DNA of 46,754 bases from a virus, in IMG/VR virus record IMGVR_UViG_3300009702_000034, positions 1 to 46,754 of that record. One strand, written 5' to 3'. Below are positions 16,050-23,774 of the stretch, piece by piece. Within the stretch, counting starts at the first letter, position 1. Every line of letters starts with the position of its first letter. The notes under the pieces are model-generated. The model was not told where the DNA came from. It worked only from the letters and a program-made list of their open reading frames with translations, and did no database searches. A program made the translations under genes and the position numbers.

Positions 16050-16217
16050 ATGCGGGCCAAGCTGTGCGTTTGGAACGAGAATGGCTTCTTCGCGGTCTGT
16101 AAGTCTTGCGGCACAGAGGTTCCAATCGGTATGGACATTCTCCGATCGATCGATATGAAATTTACCTACGAGGTAGATAATAATATTGCAAAATCTGGGA
16201 AAGATACCGTAGAATAA
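16050..16217 (+). CDS. Small protein, probable zinc ribbon with uncertain start
   Basis: ATG 16050 has an excellent ribosome-binding site (GGGGAGGTAAAG) and gives a 55-residue product with one CKSC pair. However, the same frame is open further upstream and encodes ICCEKCSGQIIKSYPRGE just before this ATG. Together the two CxxC pairs make a standard four-cysteine zinc ribbon of the Com-like type seen in phages. No ATG, GTG or TTG lies between the upstream gene's stop and the first Cys; candidates are an ATT at 15990 behind GAGG, or starts inside the 620-aa gene. The coordinates give the minimal version. A nucleic-acid-binding role would follow if the full ribbon is made. Confidence 0.55.
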   Translation: MRAKLCVWNENGFFAVCKSCGTEVPIGMDILRSIDMKFTYEVDNNIAKSGKDTVE

Positions 16218-16250
16218 GAGTTCAAGACTCAACCAAAGACTCGTACTTGA

Positions 16251-16290
16251 CGGAGTAGGTTGCGCCACCATGGCCACCGCTCCGTTTTTT
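16251..16290 (+). terminator. Intrinsic transcription terminator
   Basis: A hairpin with three paired blocks (CGGAG/CTCCG, GGT/ACC, GCC/GGC) closes around ACCAT and is followed at once by six T residues (16285-16290). It sits in the 86-base gap between the zinc-ribbon ORF and the protease gene, separating the packaging/portal unit from the protease/capsid unit. Confidence 0.82.
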
Positions 16291-16303
16291 ATTTGGAATT
16301 AAG

Positions 16304-17137
16304 ATGCGTATCGCTCCTAATTTCTTCATCAGCGAAAACGAATTTCGCGTTTGGAATCCAGAAGTCGACTTCATCAAGGGCGACAACGAAGAGGCATACA
16401 ACTCACGTCAGATTCGTGGGATCATGTCGACTCCCTCAGTAGACAGGCAAGGCGAAGAGGTTTTTGCGAAGGGACTGGACTTCGCACCCTTCCTTCAGCA
16501 TGACCATTTCAACGACAACCATGATCAGTCAACTTCTGCGATTGTGGGCTATCCCGAAGAAGTCTCCTATTCTGACAATCTCATCGCCAAGGGCGGGCAT
16601 GGGGTGACTGGCTGGATCACAAGAGGCTATATCCTGAAGGGGACGAAGCGATCCGATGATATCTGGGATCTAGCTAAGGCTCTCCAACAGACTCCTAACA
16701 AGCGTCTTGGATTCTCAATCGAAGGCCGCGTCATTAAGCGCAAGGGGAAGCGGATCGAGAAGGCCACGATCCGCAACGTTGCAATCACTAATTGCCCTGT
16801 GAATACCGAAGCCACTTGGGACGTCCTCACGAAGTCTTTTGTGGACGAAAATATCGCCTATAAATCTCTCGCTGCCGGAGTAGGCGGTGCGAATGGACCA
16901 GCGGCTCAGTCGAATGGCGCTGCTCTTGGTAGAGAGTCACTCGAAAGCGATCGTGACAAGCGAAAGAAAAAGAAAACGCTCAGCTACATGTCGATGATCG
17001 CAAAGTCTCTGTCGCTGCCTACCTTTGAAGAATTCGAAAAAGCATGTTCATGGGTTCAAGAGTTCAATCCTGACTTCGATGATGAGGCAGCGATTGAGCT
17101 TGTATATCATATCTTGAAATCGAAGGGAGTCGCCTAA
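16304..17137 (+). CDS. Prohead maturation serine protease
   Basis: A 277-residue herpesvirus-type assemblin-like protease that cleaves scaffold and capsid proteins during head maturation. The core has GIMSTPSVDRQGEEVFAKGLDF (39-60), a conserved His in FNDNHDQ (H73), a GWITRGYI strand and the nucleophile in KRLGFSIEG (S138), followed by KATIRNVAITNCPVN, which is the classical order. The C-terminus (200-277) is a basic linker and helical tail. It lies just upstream of the candidate scaffold and the capsid gene, the usual arrangement, and is the first gene after the terminator. Confidence 0.9.
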   Translation: MRIAPNFFISENEFRVWNPEVDFIKGDNEEAYNSRQIRGIMSTPSVDRQGEEVFAKGLDFAPFLQHDHFNDNHDQSTSAIVGYPEEVSYSDNLIAKGGHGVTGWITRGYILKGTKRSDDIWDLAKALQQTPNKRLGFSIEGRVIKRKGKRIEKATIRNVAITNCPVNTEATWDVLTKSFVDENIAYKSLAAGVGGANGPAAQSNGAALGRESLESDRDKRKKKKTLSYMSMIAKSLSLPTFEEFEKACSWVQEFNPDFDDEAAIELVYHILKSKGVA

Positions 17138-17376
17138 TGAGCACTTCGGGAACGGACGTCGGTCGTTTGACCACGGCAGAAGCCAAAGGGCCTATCATCT
17201 TCGATAGTCCTGAGGAAACGACTAGAGCAATGCTGAACAAACAAGACGAGATCATCGACAAGTTGAATTCGATCTTGGATGCGATCGAGACTGCGACCGA
17301 CGCTGCAACTTTGTTCTCAGGCTTGGACGTGGCGGGAATCAAGGCACAGCTTGGGAAAATTGAATTGACCGTCTAG
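17137..17376 (+). CDS. Small hypothetical protein, 79 aa
   Basis: The ATG follows the protease stop with a one-base overlap. The product is mostly helical (TTRAMLNKQDEIIDKLNSILDAIE), then ends in FSGLDVAGIKAQLGKIELTV. No family is recognised. The position between protease and candidate scaffold suggests a head-assembly accessory. Its TAG stop is part of the TAGGAGGACGAG ribosome-binding site of the next gene, so the two are coupled. Confidence 0.68.
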   Translation: MSTSGTDVGRLTTAEAKGPIIFDSPEETTRAMLNKQDEIIDKLNSILDAIETATDAATLFSGLDVAGIKAQLGKIELTV

Positions 17377-17385
17377 GAGGACGAG

Positions 17386-18342
17386 ATGCGGTATGGAAAA
17401 GACATGCACGATAAGGGCATGAAAAGGGACATGTACGGGAAGGGCAAGAAGTACGACAAGGATGACGAGGACATGTACGACGACAAAGACATGTATAGAA
17501 AAGGCAAGAAGTACGACAAGGACATGTACGACAAGGACATGTATGGGAAGCGCAAGGTAAAGAAGGGTCAGATCGATAGAGAAGATGTAAGGGCTGCACT
17601 AAAATCTCTGAACTATTTGTCGGACGATGAAGTCTCAAAAGGTGACGGAGTTCCGACCGACGGAGATTTGAACTCCGCAAATGGTGCGGCAAATGGTGGA
17701 GGTGACGGGAGTCTCAAGGCTCCTGGCGATGATATGTGCGATAAGTATGGCAATAAGAAAAGGAAGGAGAAGGCCATGAAGTCCGAGCGACAAGCCCCGG
17801 ACGACTTCAGGAAAGGCTTGCCGCCGGAAGTCGAGGCGAAGATCGAAGTGAGCGATTTTCTCAAGTCTCTCACCGATCACAATGCAGCGCGGATCGACGC
17901 ACTGCGCGACTTCATGGTGAAGTCGGACATGGCGGTTGATGATCGTCATGAAGAGCTGACCGATGCAGTCGACGGACTTCAGAAGTCAATGGGTGATATC
18001 GGCGTGGTGCTCAAGGCCCTTTGCGAACGCATTGGTGTTTTGGAGAACACTCCGGCAACGGTTGCCAAGTCAGAGACGGCTATCCAGAACGTAGCCAAGT
18101 CTGAGGTTGCCACACGACAATTCGCTGACCCCAATGCAACGGCTGAGGCTACTGGCAATGAAGGCCAAGGGATCTACAAGTCCCTGGTTGGCAAGCCGCC
18201 AGTCACTCAGAAGTCGATGATCTCTGAAGCCATGTGCGATCTCGTCAGAAAGGGCGACGCAGTACCTGAGGATGTCATCAATTTCGAAACCTACAACTAT
18301 GTTCCCCCGGAGCTTGATAGTAAGCTGCGGGCGGTTCTGTAA
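17386..18342 (+). CDS. Candidate scaffold protein with Lys/Asp/Met/Tyr repeats
   Basis: A 318-residue protein. Residues 1-60 consist almost only of Lys, Asp, Met, Tyr and Gly (for example GKGKKYDKD and KDMYDKDMYGK), encoded by an imperfect repeat. A linker rich in Gly and Asn follows (90-110), then a helical region (145-215: VEAKIEVSDFLKSLTDHNAARIDAL, MVKSDMAVDDRHEELTDAVDGL) and a short C-terminal domain (GIYKSLVGKPPVTQKSM to VPPELDSKLRAVL). Location between prohead protease and capsid, plus helical and charged content, fit a scaffolding or capsid-assembly protein cleaved by the protease. This is inferred from context. Confidence 0.7.
   Translation: MRYGKDMHDKGMKRDMYGKGKKYDKDDEDMYDDKDMYRKGKKYDKDMYDKDMYGKRKVKKGQIDREDVRAALKSLNYLSDDEVSKGDGVPTDGDLNSANGAANGGGDGSLKAPGDDMCDKYGNKKRKEKAMKSERQAPDDFRKGLPPEVEAKIEVSDFLKSLTDHNAARIDALRDFMVKSDMAVDDRHEELTDAVDGLQKSMGDIGVVLKALCERIGVLENTPATVAKSETAIQNVAKSEVATRQFADPNATAEATGNEGQGIYKSLVGKPPVTQKSMISEAMCDLVRKGDAVPEDVINFETYNYVPPELDSKLRAVL
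17431..17550 (+). repeat. Two imperfect 60-bp tandem units
   Basis: The units 17431-17490 and 17491-17550 both contain GGCAAGAAGTACGACAAGGA at the same phase and start with ATGTA. They encode the repeated MY-x-K-GKKYDKD unit in the N-terminus of the candidate scaffold protein. Confidence 0.75.
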
Positions 18343-18366
18343 GACCGAATCAAGGAGGAGTGATCT

Positions 18367-19830
18367 ATGTATCCGGTGATCGACCCACGACAGTTTGAGG
18401 ATCACGGCCACGGATTCGGCGTCAGTAACGCCCGTGACGTGATTGAATTGCAGAAAGCTCTAACCGCGGGGTTCGCAACGAGCCCCCAAACCCAGTCCGA
18501 TGGTGGTGCTCTTAGGGTTGAGGCCCTGGACGCGACCCTCAAAATCGTCAGTTATATGATGAAGAATATCGTCTTCTACAACGATATTCCGAAGAGCAAG
18601 GCGTACAACACCGCCGAAGAGTACAACCTACTCAGCAAGTATGGTGGCAAGGGGAACTTCTTCATCAATGAAGGCGGTCTCCCTCAGACTCAGGATTCCA
18701 GTTACCAACGGAAAATCCAGTTCGTGAAGTTCATGGGGACTACCCGTGAGATCACGCACCCTATGCTGTTGGTTCGCCCGGCTCACGGAAACGTTGTTGC
18801 TTTGGAAACGAAGAACGGCGCCATGTGGATGCTGGAAAGGATAGAGGAGAATCTTTTCCACGGAAATTCTGAGACTATTTCCCAGTCCTTCAATGGACTA
18901 GAGAAGCAGCTTGTTGATGGCTACGGCGATGCCGATACTGCTGGTGACGGGCTGCCGGATGTCTCTGAAGAGCACATCATCGACCTTCGTGGTCAGCCGC
19001 TCACTGAAGGCATCTTTGCTGAGTCGTCTCGGATTCTTTTGAACAACTATATGTATCCGACGACCTGCTATCTGTCGCACGTCAACCACCGGGATTACAA
19101 CGTAGGGTTCTTCTCCAAAGGACGTTACGGTATCCCTGTCGGCGAAGACATGACGACCGGCTTCAACAGCGACAAGGTCAAGACTTCTGGCGGGATCATC
19201 CAACTCCGTCCGGACGTCTTCTTGCGCACTGACGAAGTTGCGCCGACAACGGCTGCCAATGCTGCCAGCCCGACCGCTCCGGCAACTGTCGCTGTAGCTG
19301 TCCAGGCTGTGACCACTAGTCGTGGTTTCAAGCCGACCGAGTATGGCACTTATCGTTACTCCGTAGTGGCGATCTCGAAGTCTGGTACTTCCGGCGAAAC
19401 CGTAGGCGGTGCTGACGCTGTTGTCGCTGCCCCAGCTTCCGCTGAGGTCAAGCTGACGATCACGAAAGGTGCTGTCTCCGGCAACGATGATACTTCCGGG
19501 TATCGTATTTATCGGAGCCGTCTCGCAGACGGTGTAGCCGGTAAGCGGTTCTTCGTCAAAGAAATCGCCAGCGCTGGTGCTAGCACGATCTACCTGGATG
19601 GGAACGAAGAACTCCCGGGTCTCGGTCGCGCTTACCTCGGTCAGATGGACGAGTCGGTTCTCACGCTCCGCGAGCTGAGTCCTATGCTCAAGTTCCCGCT
19701 GGCAACCATTGCTTCATCCATCCGTTGGATGCAGCTCTACTACAACACTCCGATCGTGTTCCGGCCCAGGGGATTCGTGGTCATCAAAAACATCGGTCGC
19801 CTGAATGTGCCTGATCTTGTCGGCCCGTAA
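18367..19830 (+). CDS. Major capsid protein with Ig/FnIII-like insert
   Basis: A 487-residue protein in the position expected for the HK97-fold coat protein. The N-terminal portion has ALDATLKIVSYMMKNIVFYNDIPKSKAYNTAEEYN and TREITHPMLLVRPAHGNVVA, which resemble coat proteins of large myophages; TTCYLSHVNHRDYNVGFF lies centrally, and the C-terminus closes with IRWMQLYYNTPIVFRPRGFVVIKNIG. Residues about 300-412 form an added beta domain (GTYRYSVVAISKSGTSG, SAEVKLTITKGA, SGYRIYRSRLADGV) of FnIII/Ig-like type, probably displayed on the capsid surface. AAGGAGGAGTG precedes the ATG. A strong hairpin follows the stop. Confidence 0.88.
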   Translation: MYPVIDPRQFEDHGHGFGVSNARDVIELQKALTAGFATSPQTQSDGGALRVEALDATLKIVSYMMKNIVFYNDIPKSKAYNTAEEYNLLSKYGGKGNFFINEGGLPQTQDSSYQRKIQFVKFMGTTREITHPMLLVRPAHGNVVALETKNGAMWMLERIEENLFHGNSETISQSFNGLEKQLVDGYGDADTAGDGLPDVSEEHIIDLRGQPLTEGIFAESSRILLNNYMYPTTCYLSHVNHRDYNVGFFSKGRYGIPVGEDMTTGFNSDKVKTSGGIIQLRPDVFLRTDEVAPTTAANAASPTAPATVAVAVQAVTTSRGFKPTEYGTYRYSVVAISKSGTSGETVGGADAVVAAPASAEVKLTITKGAVSGNDDTSGYRIYRSRLADGVAGKRFFVKEIASAGASTIYLDGNEELPGLGRAYLGQMDESVLTLRELSPMLKFPLATIASSIRWMQLYYNTPIVFRPRGFVVIKNIGRLNVPDLVGP

Positions 19831-19853
19831 TCGGGTACTTAAATGACCTTGAT

Positions 19854-19878
19854 GGGGAGGGGCCTTGAGCCTCTCCCC
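19854..19878 (+). terminator. Strong hairpin after the capsid gene
   Basis: GGGGAGGGGC pairs with GCCTCTCCCC (ten pairs including one G-T) around the loop CTTGA. There is no T tract, so it may act as a partial terminator, an RNA-stabilising 3' end for the capsid message, or both. Confidence 0.65.
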
Positions 19879-19895
19879 TCTGTTAGGAGACAGTA

Positions 19896-20336
19896 ATGAA
19901 GCTGATTAATCCCAAGGCGGCAGGCGCAAAATTGGCCTTGGCCAGTGGAGGCTCTCTTGAAGTTGATAAAGAGGGCTATGTCGTCGCCGATTGTGAAGAG
20001 ACTTACGAAGCTCTTCGGGCTGGTGGGTTTCTCACGTCGGAAGAATACTTTAAAGCTCACCCTGAGCTTCAATCCTCGGCGCCTAAGGAGGCGCCTGCAC
20101 CTGCTCCTAAGACGGTTTCGACGCTGGAACCTGAGGTAGTAGTAGAAGACGAAGAGGACGATGTAGAAGAGATCGAAATTGAGGATCTCGGAGAACTCAA
20201 CGTCAAAGATGCGATCCAGCTGATCGAAGAAGAAGACGACGAAGGTGTCCTCAATGCCTGGTTCGATGAAGAGAACAAAGGCAAGAAGCGCAAGTCGGTC
20301 ATCGTGGCGATCCAGAAAGCTCTTAGCGGAGAATAA
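19896..20336 (+). CDS. Acidic hypothetical head protein, 146 aa
   Basis: Begins MKLINPKAAGAKLALASGGS with a small beta domain (residues 1-50: LEVDKEGYVVADCEETYEALRAGGF) like that of short phage proteins found next to capsid genes. A Pro/Ala linker (60-75) and a very acidic stretch (VVVEDEEDDVEEIEIED) follow. The last 45 residues (LNVKDAIQLIEEEDDEGVLNAWFDEENKGKKRKSV) are helical. TTAGGAGACAGTA precedes the ATG. Probably a capsid-associated protein; no exact family is recognised. Confidence 0.7.
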   Translation: MKLINPKAAGAKLALASGGSLEVDKEGYVVADCEETYEALRAGGFLTSEEYFKAHPELQSSAPKEAPAPAPKTVSTLEPEVVVEDEEDDVEEIEIEDLGELNVKDAIQLIEEEDDEGVLNAWFDEENKGKKRKSVIVAIQKALSGE

Positions 20337-20338
20337 GC

Positions 20339-20740
20339 ATGGTTCGGGAATACAAGCCGGAAGAGCTAGTCACCGATACAGCCGTTGAGTTCAGAGAGCA
20401 CTCTGCACATTCGAAGGCTAAGCGGGTTGTGACTGTTGATCCCGACTTCTATTTAGATGATCCGAATTCTCCGACGAGGAATCTCAAGCCGGTCAACGTG
20501 ACAGTCGGGGCAGCTAGCGTGGACGGATTCGATCTTGTTCACAACGCTGTCTATCGGTTTATCTCTCCCGTTGAGATGAATATCGCCCTGGCTGTTGAGT
20601 CTGGGACTACTACTCCTGATGGAAGTGACTTCCTCGTCCCGCCAAACACTCCGGTCATTATCAGGACAGACAAGCTATGGAAGAGACTCGAAGTGTATTC
20701 GACGGCAGGAGGAAAGGCACAACTGGCAAGGCTGAGGTGA
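20339..20740 (+). CDS. Hypothetical head protein, 133 aa, possible decoration protein
   Basis: Starts two bases after the preceding stop. Residues 45-133 are beta-rich (LKPVNVTVGAASVDGFDLVHNAVYRFIS, VEMNIALAVESG, FLVPPNTPVIIRTDKLWKRLEVYS), consistent with a small capsid-decoration or cement fold. The N-terminus is polar. It is followed by a GTGA overlap with the next gene. The function is inferred from fold pattern and position after the major capsid gene. Confidence 0.65.
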   Translation: MVREYKPEELVTDTAVEFREHSAHSKAKRVVTVDPDFYLDDPNSPTRNLKPVNVTVGAASVDGFDLVHNAVYRFISPVEMNIALAVESGTTTPDGSDFLVPPNTPVIIRTDKLWKRLEVYSTAGGKAQLARLR

Positions 20741-20967
20741 CGAAGCCATATGTCACTTTGAATTATTTGTTCGCGGCATATCTCCAAACGAGTGAAGCGG
20801 GCGGACACAGAATCAAAAAGGTCGAGATAGTCAAACGTGGCAAGGCTAAATTCTTTTTCGATATAACCGAAGAAGAGGCTTCTCGACTGAAACTTGAATG
20901 GCACAACAGTATATGTTCAGAGTTCGAGCGGATAAGGAAATATACTATCGAACTCTCCTACGAGTAG
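20737..20967 (+). CDS. Small DUF5659-like protein, about 76 aa
   Basis: I take GTG 20737 as the start because it overlaps the preceding TGA in the manner usual here; an ATG at 20677 is also in frame but overlaps the previous gene by 64 bases. The product (MTKPYVTLNYLFAAYLQTSE...) has the pattern of the phage DUF5659 family: a short helix entering with F-A-AYL, a strand-turn-strand (IKKVEIVKRGKAKFFFDI) and a helix ending in a strand (YTIELSYE). The role of this family is not known. It sits between head genes. Confidence 0.62.
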   Translation: MTKPYVTLNYLFAAYLQTSEAGGHRIKKVEIVKRGKAKFFFDITEEEASRLKLEWHNSICSEFERIRKYTIELSYE

Positions 20968-20973
20968 GGACAG

Positions 20974-21750
20974 ATGGCCGACGCAGCAAACATCCGCCCT
21001 CGCAGCGACGAACAGGTCATCGACGCTGACTTCGTCAAGAGCACCTTCTTACATGGCGTGAATTTAAAGACCGACGATGGAGTTGATCTCCCTGATGAAG
21101 CGATCGACTTCTACATTCAGTCGGCAACGAGGTGGGTAGAGCGCGAGCTTAATGTCATCATTCTCCCGACCTCTATATCTAGCGAGTCACATGACTATTA
21201 CTGGGATGACTATGCGAATTTCGCATTCGTAAAGCTCTTAAATTTCCCAGTACGGTCTGTCTCCAAGGTCGCCATACGTTTCCCACTGACAACTGAGCTA
21301 CTAGCATTTGATGATGAATGGTATCGGATTGAGTCCGTCGCCGGTCAGGTCAACCTGATCCCGACTCAAGGGAGCTTCAGCGCGATCCTTATCGGCCAGG
21401 GAGGTTCGTTCCTTCCTCTGCTCTATAGCGGTCGAGACTACGTCCCACACATCATCCAGGTCGACTATGAGGCGGGATTTAAGGATGGGGAAATCCCTGA
21501 GGACATCCTCCATCTCATCGGCATGAAGGCATCAATCGGCCCTCTTAATATCGCAGGTGACCTGATCGCTGGCGCTGGTATCGCAAGCAAGTCAGTATCT
21601 CTCGATGGACTGAGTGAGTCGCTTGGGACAACCTCTTCAGCGACGAATGCCGGCTATGGTGCACGTATCATCCAATACGAGAAGCAGATCAAAGAGACCG
21701 TCTCTTTGTTGAGAAGAAACTACAAGGGCATTGAAATGGTGGTCGCCTAG
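20974..21750 (+). CDS. Head-tail connector (gp6-like adaptor)
   Basis: A 258-residue protein of the HK97 gp6/SPP1 gp15 adaptor type that binds below the portal. Typical features are the start of the domain with DEAIDFYIQSATRWVERELNVII, then a beta insertion (YYWDDYANFAFVKLLNFPVRSVSKVAIRF), FKDGEIPEDILHLIGMKASIGPL, and a long C-terminal helix (IQYEKQIKETVSLLRRNYKG). It is longer than simple adaptors because of the inserted beta portion. The stop codon overlaps the HNH-Mom gene by one base. Confidence 0.8.
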   Translation: MADAANIRPRSDEQVIDADFVKSTFLHGVNLKTDDGVDLPDEAIDFYIQSATRWVERELNVIILPTSISSESHDYYWDDYANFAFVKLLNFPVRSVSKVAIRFPLTTELLAFDDEWYRIESVAGQVNLIPTQGSFSAILIGQGGSFLPLLYSGRDYVPHIIQVDYEAGFKDGEIPEDILHLIGMKASIGPLNIAGDLIAGAGIASKSVSLDGLSESLGTTSSATNAGYGARIIQYEKQIKETVSLLRRNYKGIEMVVA

Positions 21751-23024
21751 TGCTGATCAAGTCTGAAAACTTGTCTGTTGAATTCAGATGTCCTGAATGC
21801 GGCTATCTCGGCAAGTCGTGTAGAGGCCTCGGAAAGCATTTTGCGTGGAAGCATCCAGAGATTGAGAAAGCGGCCCTCTGGGCCCGTGTTTATGGCCTCC
21901 AGCAGACGAAATGTAAGTGTGGCTGTGGGCAGGATACGCCATGGTCTTCGAAGCCAGGCTATGTCGGCTACAACGATTTCATCATGGGTCACAATCTCAA
22001 TACTGATGATCCGTGGAACAAGGGACTCTCCAAGGATACCGATGAGCGTATCTTGAAGAGCGCAGTTTCGACGTCGAAATCGGTCAAGAAAAAGTGGGAA
22101 GAAGGGGACTATGACGATCGTCGATCGAATGCCTCTTCGATGAATAAGAACCAGGGCTGGTTTCCAGAGGGATCAAAGCCATGGAACAAAGGACTCGGCC
22201 ATCCGTCAGTCTACGGTCCTGAGTTCTCCAAGGAACTAAGAAGGACAGTCAGAGAGCTTTTCAGAAACCGCTGCGTAAGGTGTGATGCTGGAGACTCTCT
22301 GGTTGTGCATCATATAGACACCGACAAGACGAACAATGACATCGAGAATCTGATGCTCCTGTGTCGTCGCTGTCACATGAAGATCCACAGCGACATCTCT
22401 AAGTCGAAGGGTCTGGACTATCATGTCGGCCTTGATGTTTCTTCCAGGGTCGCTGGCTTGAAGCTACGCGACTTCCGAGTTGAGCTTATCGACTACGCCA
22501 ATGCCAAGAACAAGATAATTAAAAACCATTACACGCATACGTGCCCCAAGCCGAAGTTCTCATTCGGCCTAGTCCATAACGGTTTCTCCTATGGCATAGT
22601 CATCTTCTCCATGCCTTCCAGACAGAACATCGCCGCATCCCTGGGATATGAGAATGGGGATGTTTTGGAGCTATCCAGGATGTTCATTCATGAGGGAATG
22701 CCAAAGAATAGTGGAAGCTATCTGATTGCCAAGACGATCAAATATCTGAAGGGCTTCTCTAAGTACAAAGCTGTCGTCACTTATGCTGACTCCACAGAGG
22801 GTCACACAGGGACACTCTATAAGGCCTCCAACTTCCTAGAGGCTGGAGTCTCGCGGGCGAACTATCACTACGAAGACGCTTTCGGGAATAGGTTCCATAA
22901 GAGAGCTGTCTGGAGTCGGGCCAAAAAGTGCGACCGCACCGAGAGAGAGCAGGCGGAAGTTGAAAGGCTTGTCAAGGTAGTCGAGAAAGAGAAGTACCGT
23001 TTCATTTATAGGCTAGCTGCTTAG
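21750..23024 (+). CDS. HNH endonuclease fused to a Mom-like DNA-modification domain
   Basis: A 424-residue fusion. Residues 13-36 are a zinc-finger-like CPEC...H...H segment. Residues 55-92 have CKCGCGQ...GHN and a PWNKGLS motif, repeated at 144-149 (PWNKGL), as in phage HNH homing nucleases. Residues 170-215 form the HNH core: C175-x2-C178, HH (187-188), N195/N200, LCRRCHMKIH (C205, C208, H209, H213). Residues 236-424 match Mom-type GNAT-fold adenine-modification enzymes: FSFGLVHNGFSYGIVIFSMPS, VLELSRMFIHEGMPKNSGSYLIAKTIKYL and the signature TYADSTEGHTGTLYKASNF. Phage Mu Mom converts adenine to a methylcarbamoyl form that blocks restriction. The gene (GTG start) fits between two neck genes with no spacer. 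Palindrome copy 6 is in the linker. Confidence 0.85.
   Translation: MLIKSENLSVEFRCPECGYLGKSCRGLGKHFAWKHPEIEKAALWARVYGLQQTKCKCGCGQDTPWSSKPGYVGYNDFIMGHNLNTDDPWNKGLSKDTDERILKSAVSTSKSVKKKWEEGDYDDRRSNASSMNKNQGWFPEGSKPWNKGLGHPSVYGPEFSKELRRTVRELFRNRCVRCDAGDSLVVHHIDTDKTNNDIENLMLLCRRCHMKIHSDISKSKGLDYHVGLDVSSRVAGLKLRDFRVELIDYANAKNKIIKNHYTHTCPKPKFSFGLVHNGFSYGIVIFSMPSRQNIAASLGYENGDVLELSRMFIHEGMPKNSGSYLIAKTIKYLKGFSKYKAVVTYADSTEGHTGTLYKASNFLEAGVSRANYHYEDAFGNRFHKRAVWSRAKKCDRTEREQAEVERLVKVVEKEKYRFIYRLAA
22066..22079. repeat. 14-bp palindrome copy 6 (inside coding sequence)
   Basis: Perfect TTTCGACGTCGAAA at codons 106-110 of the HNH-Mom gene, read as VSTSKS, between the N-terminal zinc/PWNKG part and the HNH core. 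The 20-base context equals that of copy 5. Confidence 0.95.
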
Positions 23025-23774
23025 ATGTCCAACAGGTCTAAAAGATCAACGCCTCCACCGAAAGTTCTCCTAACGCCAGAGAACTTCAATCGGCTCATTA
23101 CCGATCACGGCTCTTTCGTGCGAGTGACGCCCTCGATCGTCTGCCCTCGTCGGTCAGGTGATTTCGTCGAGGTCGATTCTACGAATCACGATCTGAACTG
23201 TCCTCTCTGTCAGGGCATCCTGGCGATCGACGTAGAAGATGAAGCGGTAGAGGACTATTGCTTCATCCAGTCAGTGAAGCTCGACAAGGACTTCGACCAG
23301 GCTGGTATTTTCGATGTCAAAGACGCGTTGGCCTCGTTCCGGAACAGTGTGAGAGTGTCCTACTGGTATCGGATCGAGATGTTGGACTTCGCCACTGAAT
23401 ATAACGAACTCATTAAAAGAGGTGATGGCACAGAGGACATCCTGCGATATCCGTATTGCAGCTGCCCTGAGGTCAACAATAAGACGCTTATAATTGACCA
23501 TTATGGAAACAGGTTTGTGCTCGGTAACGACTTCCAGCTTGAAGACGGATCGAGATCCATCGTCTGGTCAAGCAACAAGCCAAAGACAGGCAAGCTCTAC
23601 TCGGTTCTCTATCCGGTTCTACCGACATTCAGAGTCTTAGAACTCATGCACGAAACGAGAAACTACTATGTTGATCTGAGACGTCCGGAAAGGACGCCGA
23701 CTCCACTACCACAACAGGCTCATATCCGATGGGATTTCTTGGCGAGGAAAGAGGGAAGTGACCGTAAGCTTTAA
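23025..23774 (+). CDS. Neck/head-closure protein with zinc-type cysteines (probable)
   Basis: A 249-residue protein located where the head-closure ring gene is expected. It has cysteine pairs at IVCPRRSGD and LNCPLCQG (a CPxC site common in phage neck proteins), a later CSC, and a beta-rich C-terminal half (NKTLIIDHYGNRFVLGNDFQLEDG, LYSVLYPVLPTFRVLELMHETRNYYVDLRRPE). The ATG follows the HNH-Mom stop without any gap. It probably belonged next to the connector before the HNH-Mom gene was inserted. Assignment rests on gene order and the cysteine motif. Confidence 0.65.
   Translation: MSNRSKRSTPPPKVLLTPENFNRLITDHGSFVRVTPSIVCPRRSGDFVEVDSTNHDLNCPLCQGILAIDVEDEAVEDYCFIQSVKLDKDFDQAGIFDVKDALASFRNSVRVSYWYRIEMLDFATEYNELIKRGDGTEDILRYPYCSCPEVNNKTLIIDHYGNRFVLGNDFQLEDGSRSIVWSSNKPKTGKLYSVLYPVLPTFRVLELMHETRNYYVDLRRPERTPTPLPQQAHIRWDFLARKEGSDRKL

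Noticed and set aside
16248-16303. TTGACG at 16248 as a -35 promoter box for the protease unit
   Set aside because: No TATAAT-like element lies about 17 bases downstream, and the bases are part of the terminator hairpin region.
18280-18295. AATTTCGAAAC as a further palindrome copy
   Set aside because: It lacks the GACGTC centre; only TTTCGAAA is shared, which is frequent enough to be chance.
22066-22079. Palindrome as a Mom recognition site because it contains GACGT
   Set aside because: The known Mu Mom preference (S-A-S-N-Y) is expected about once per 32 bases at each strand, so a match carries no weight.
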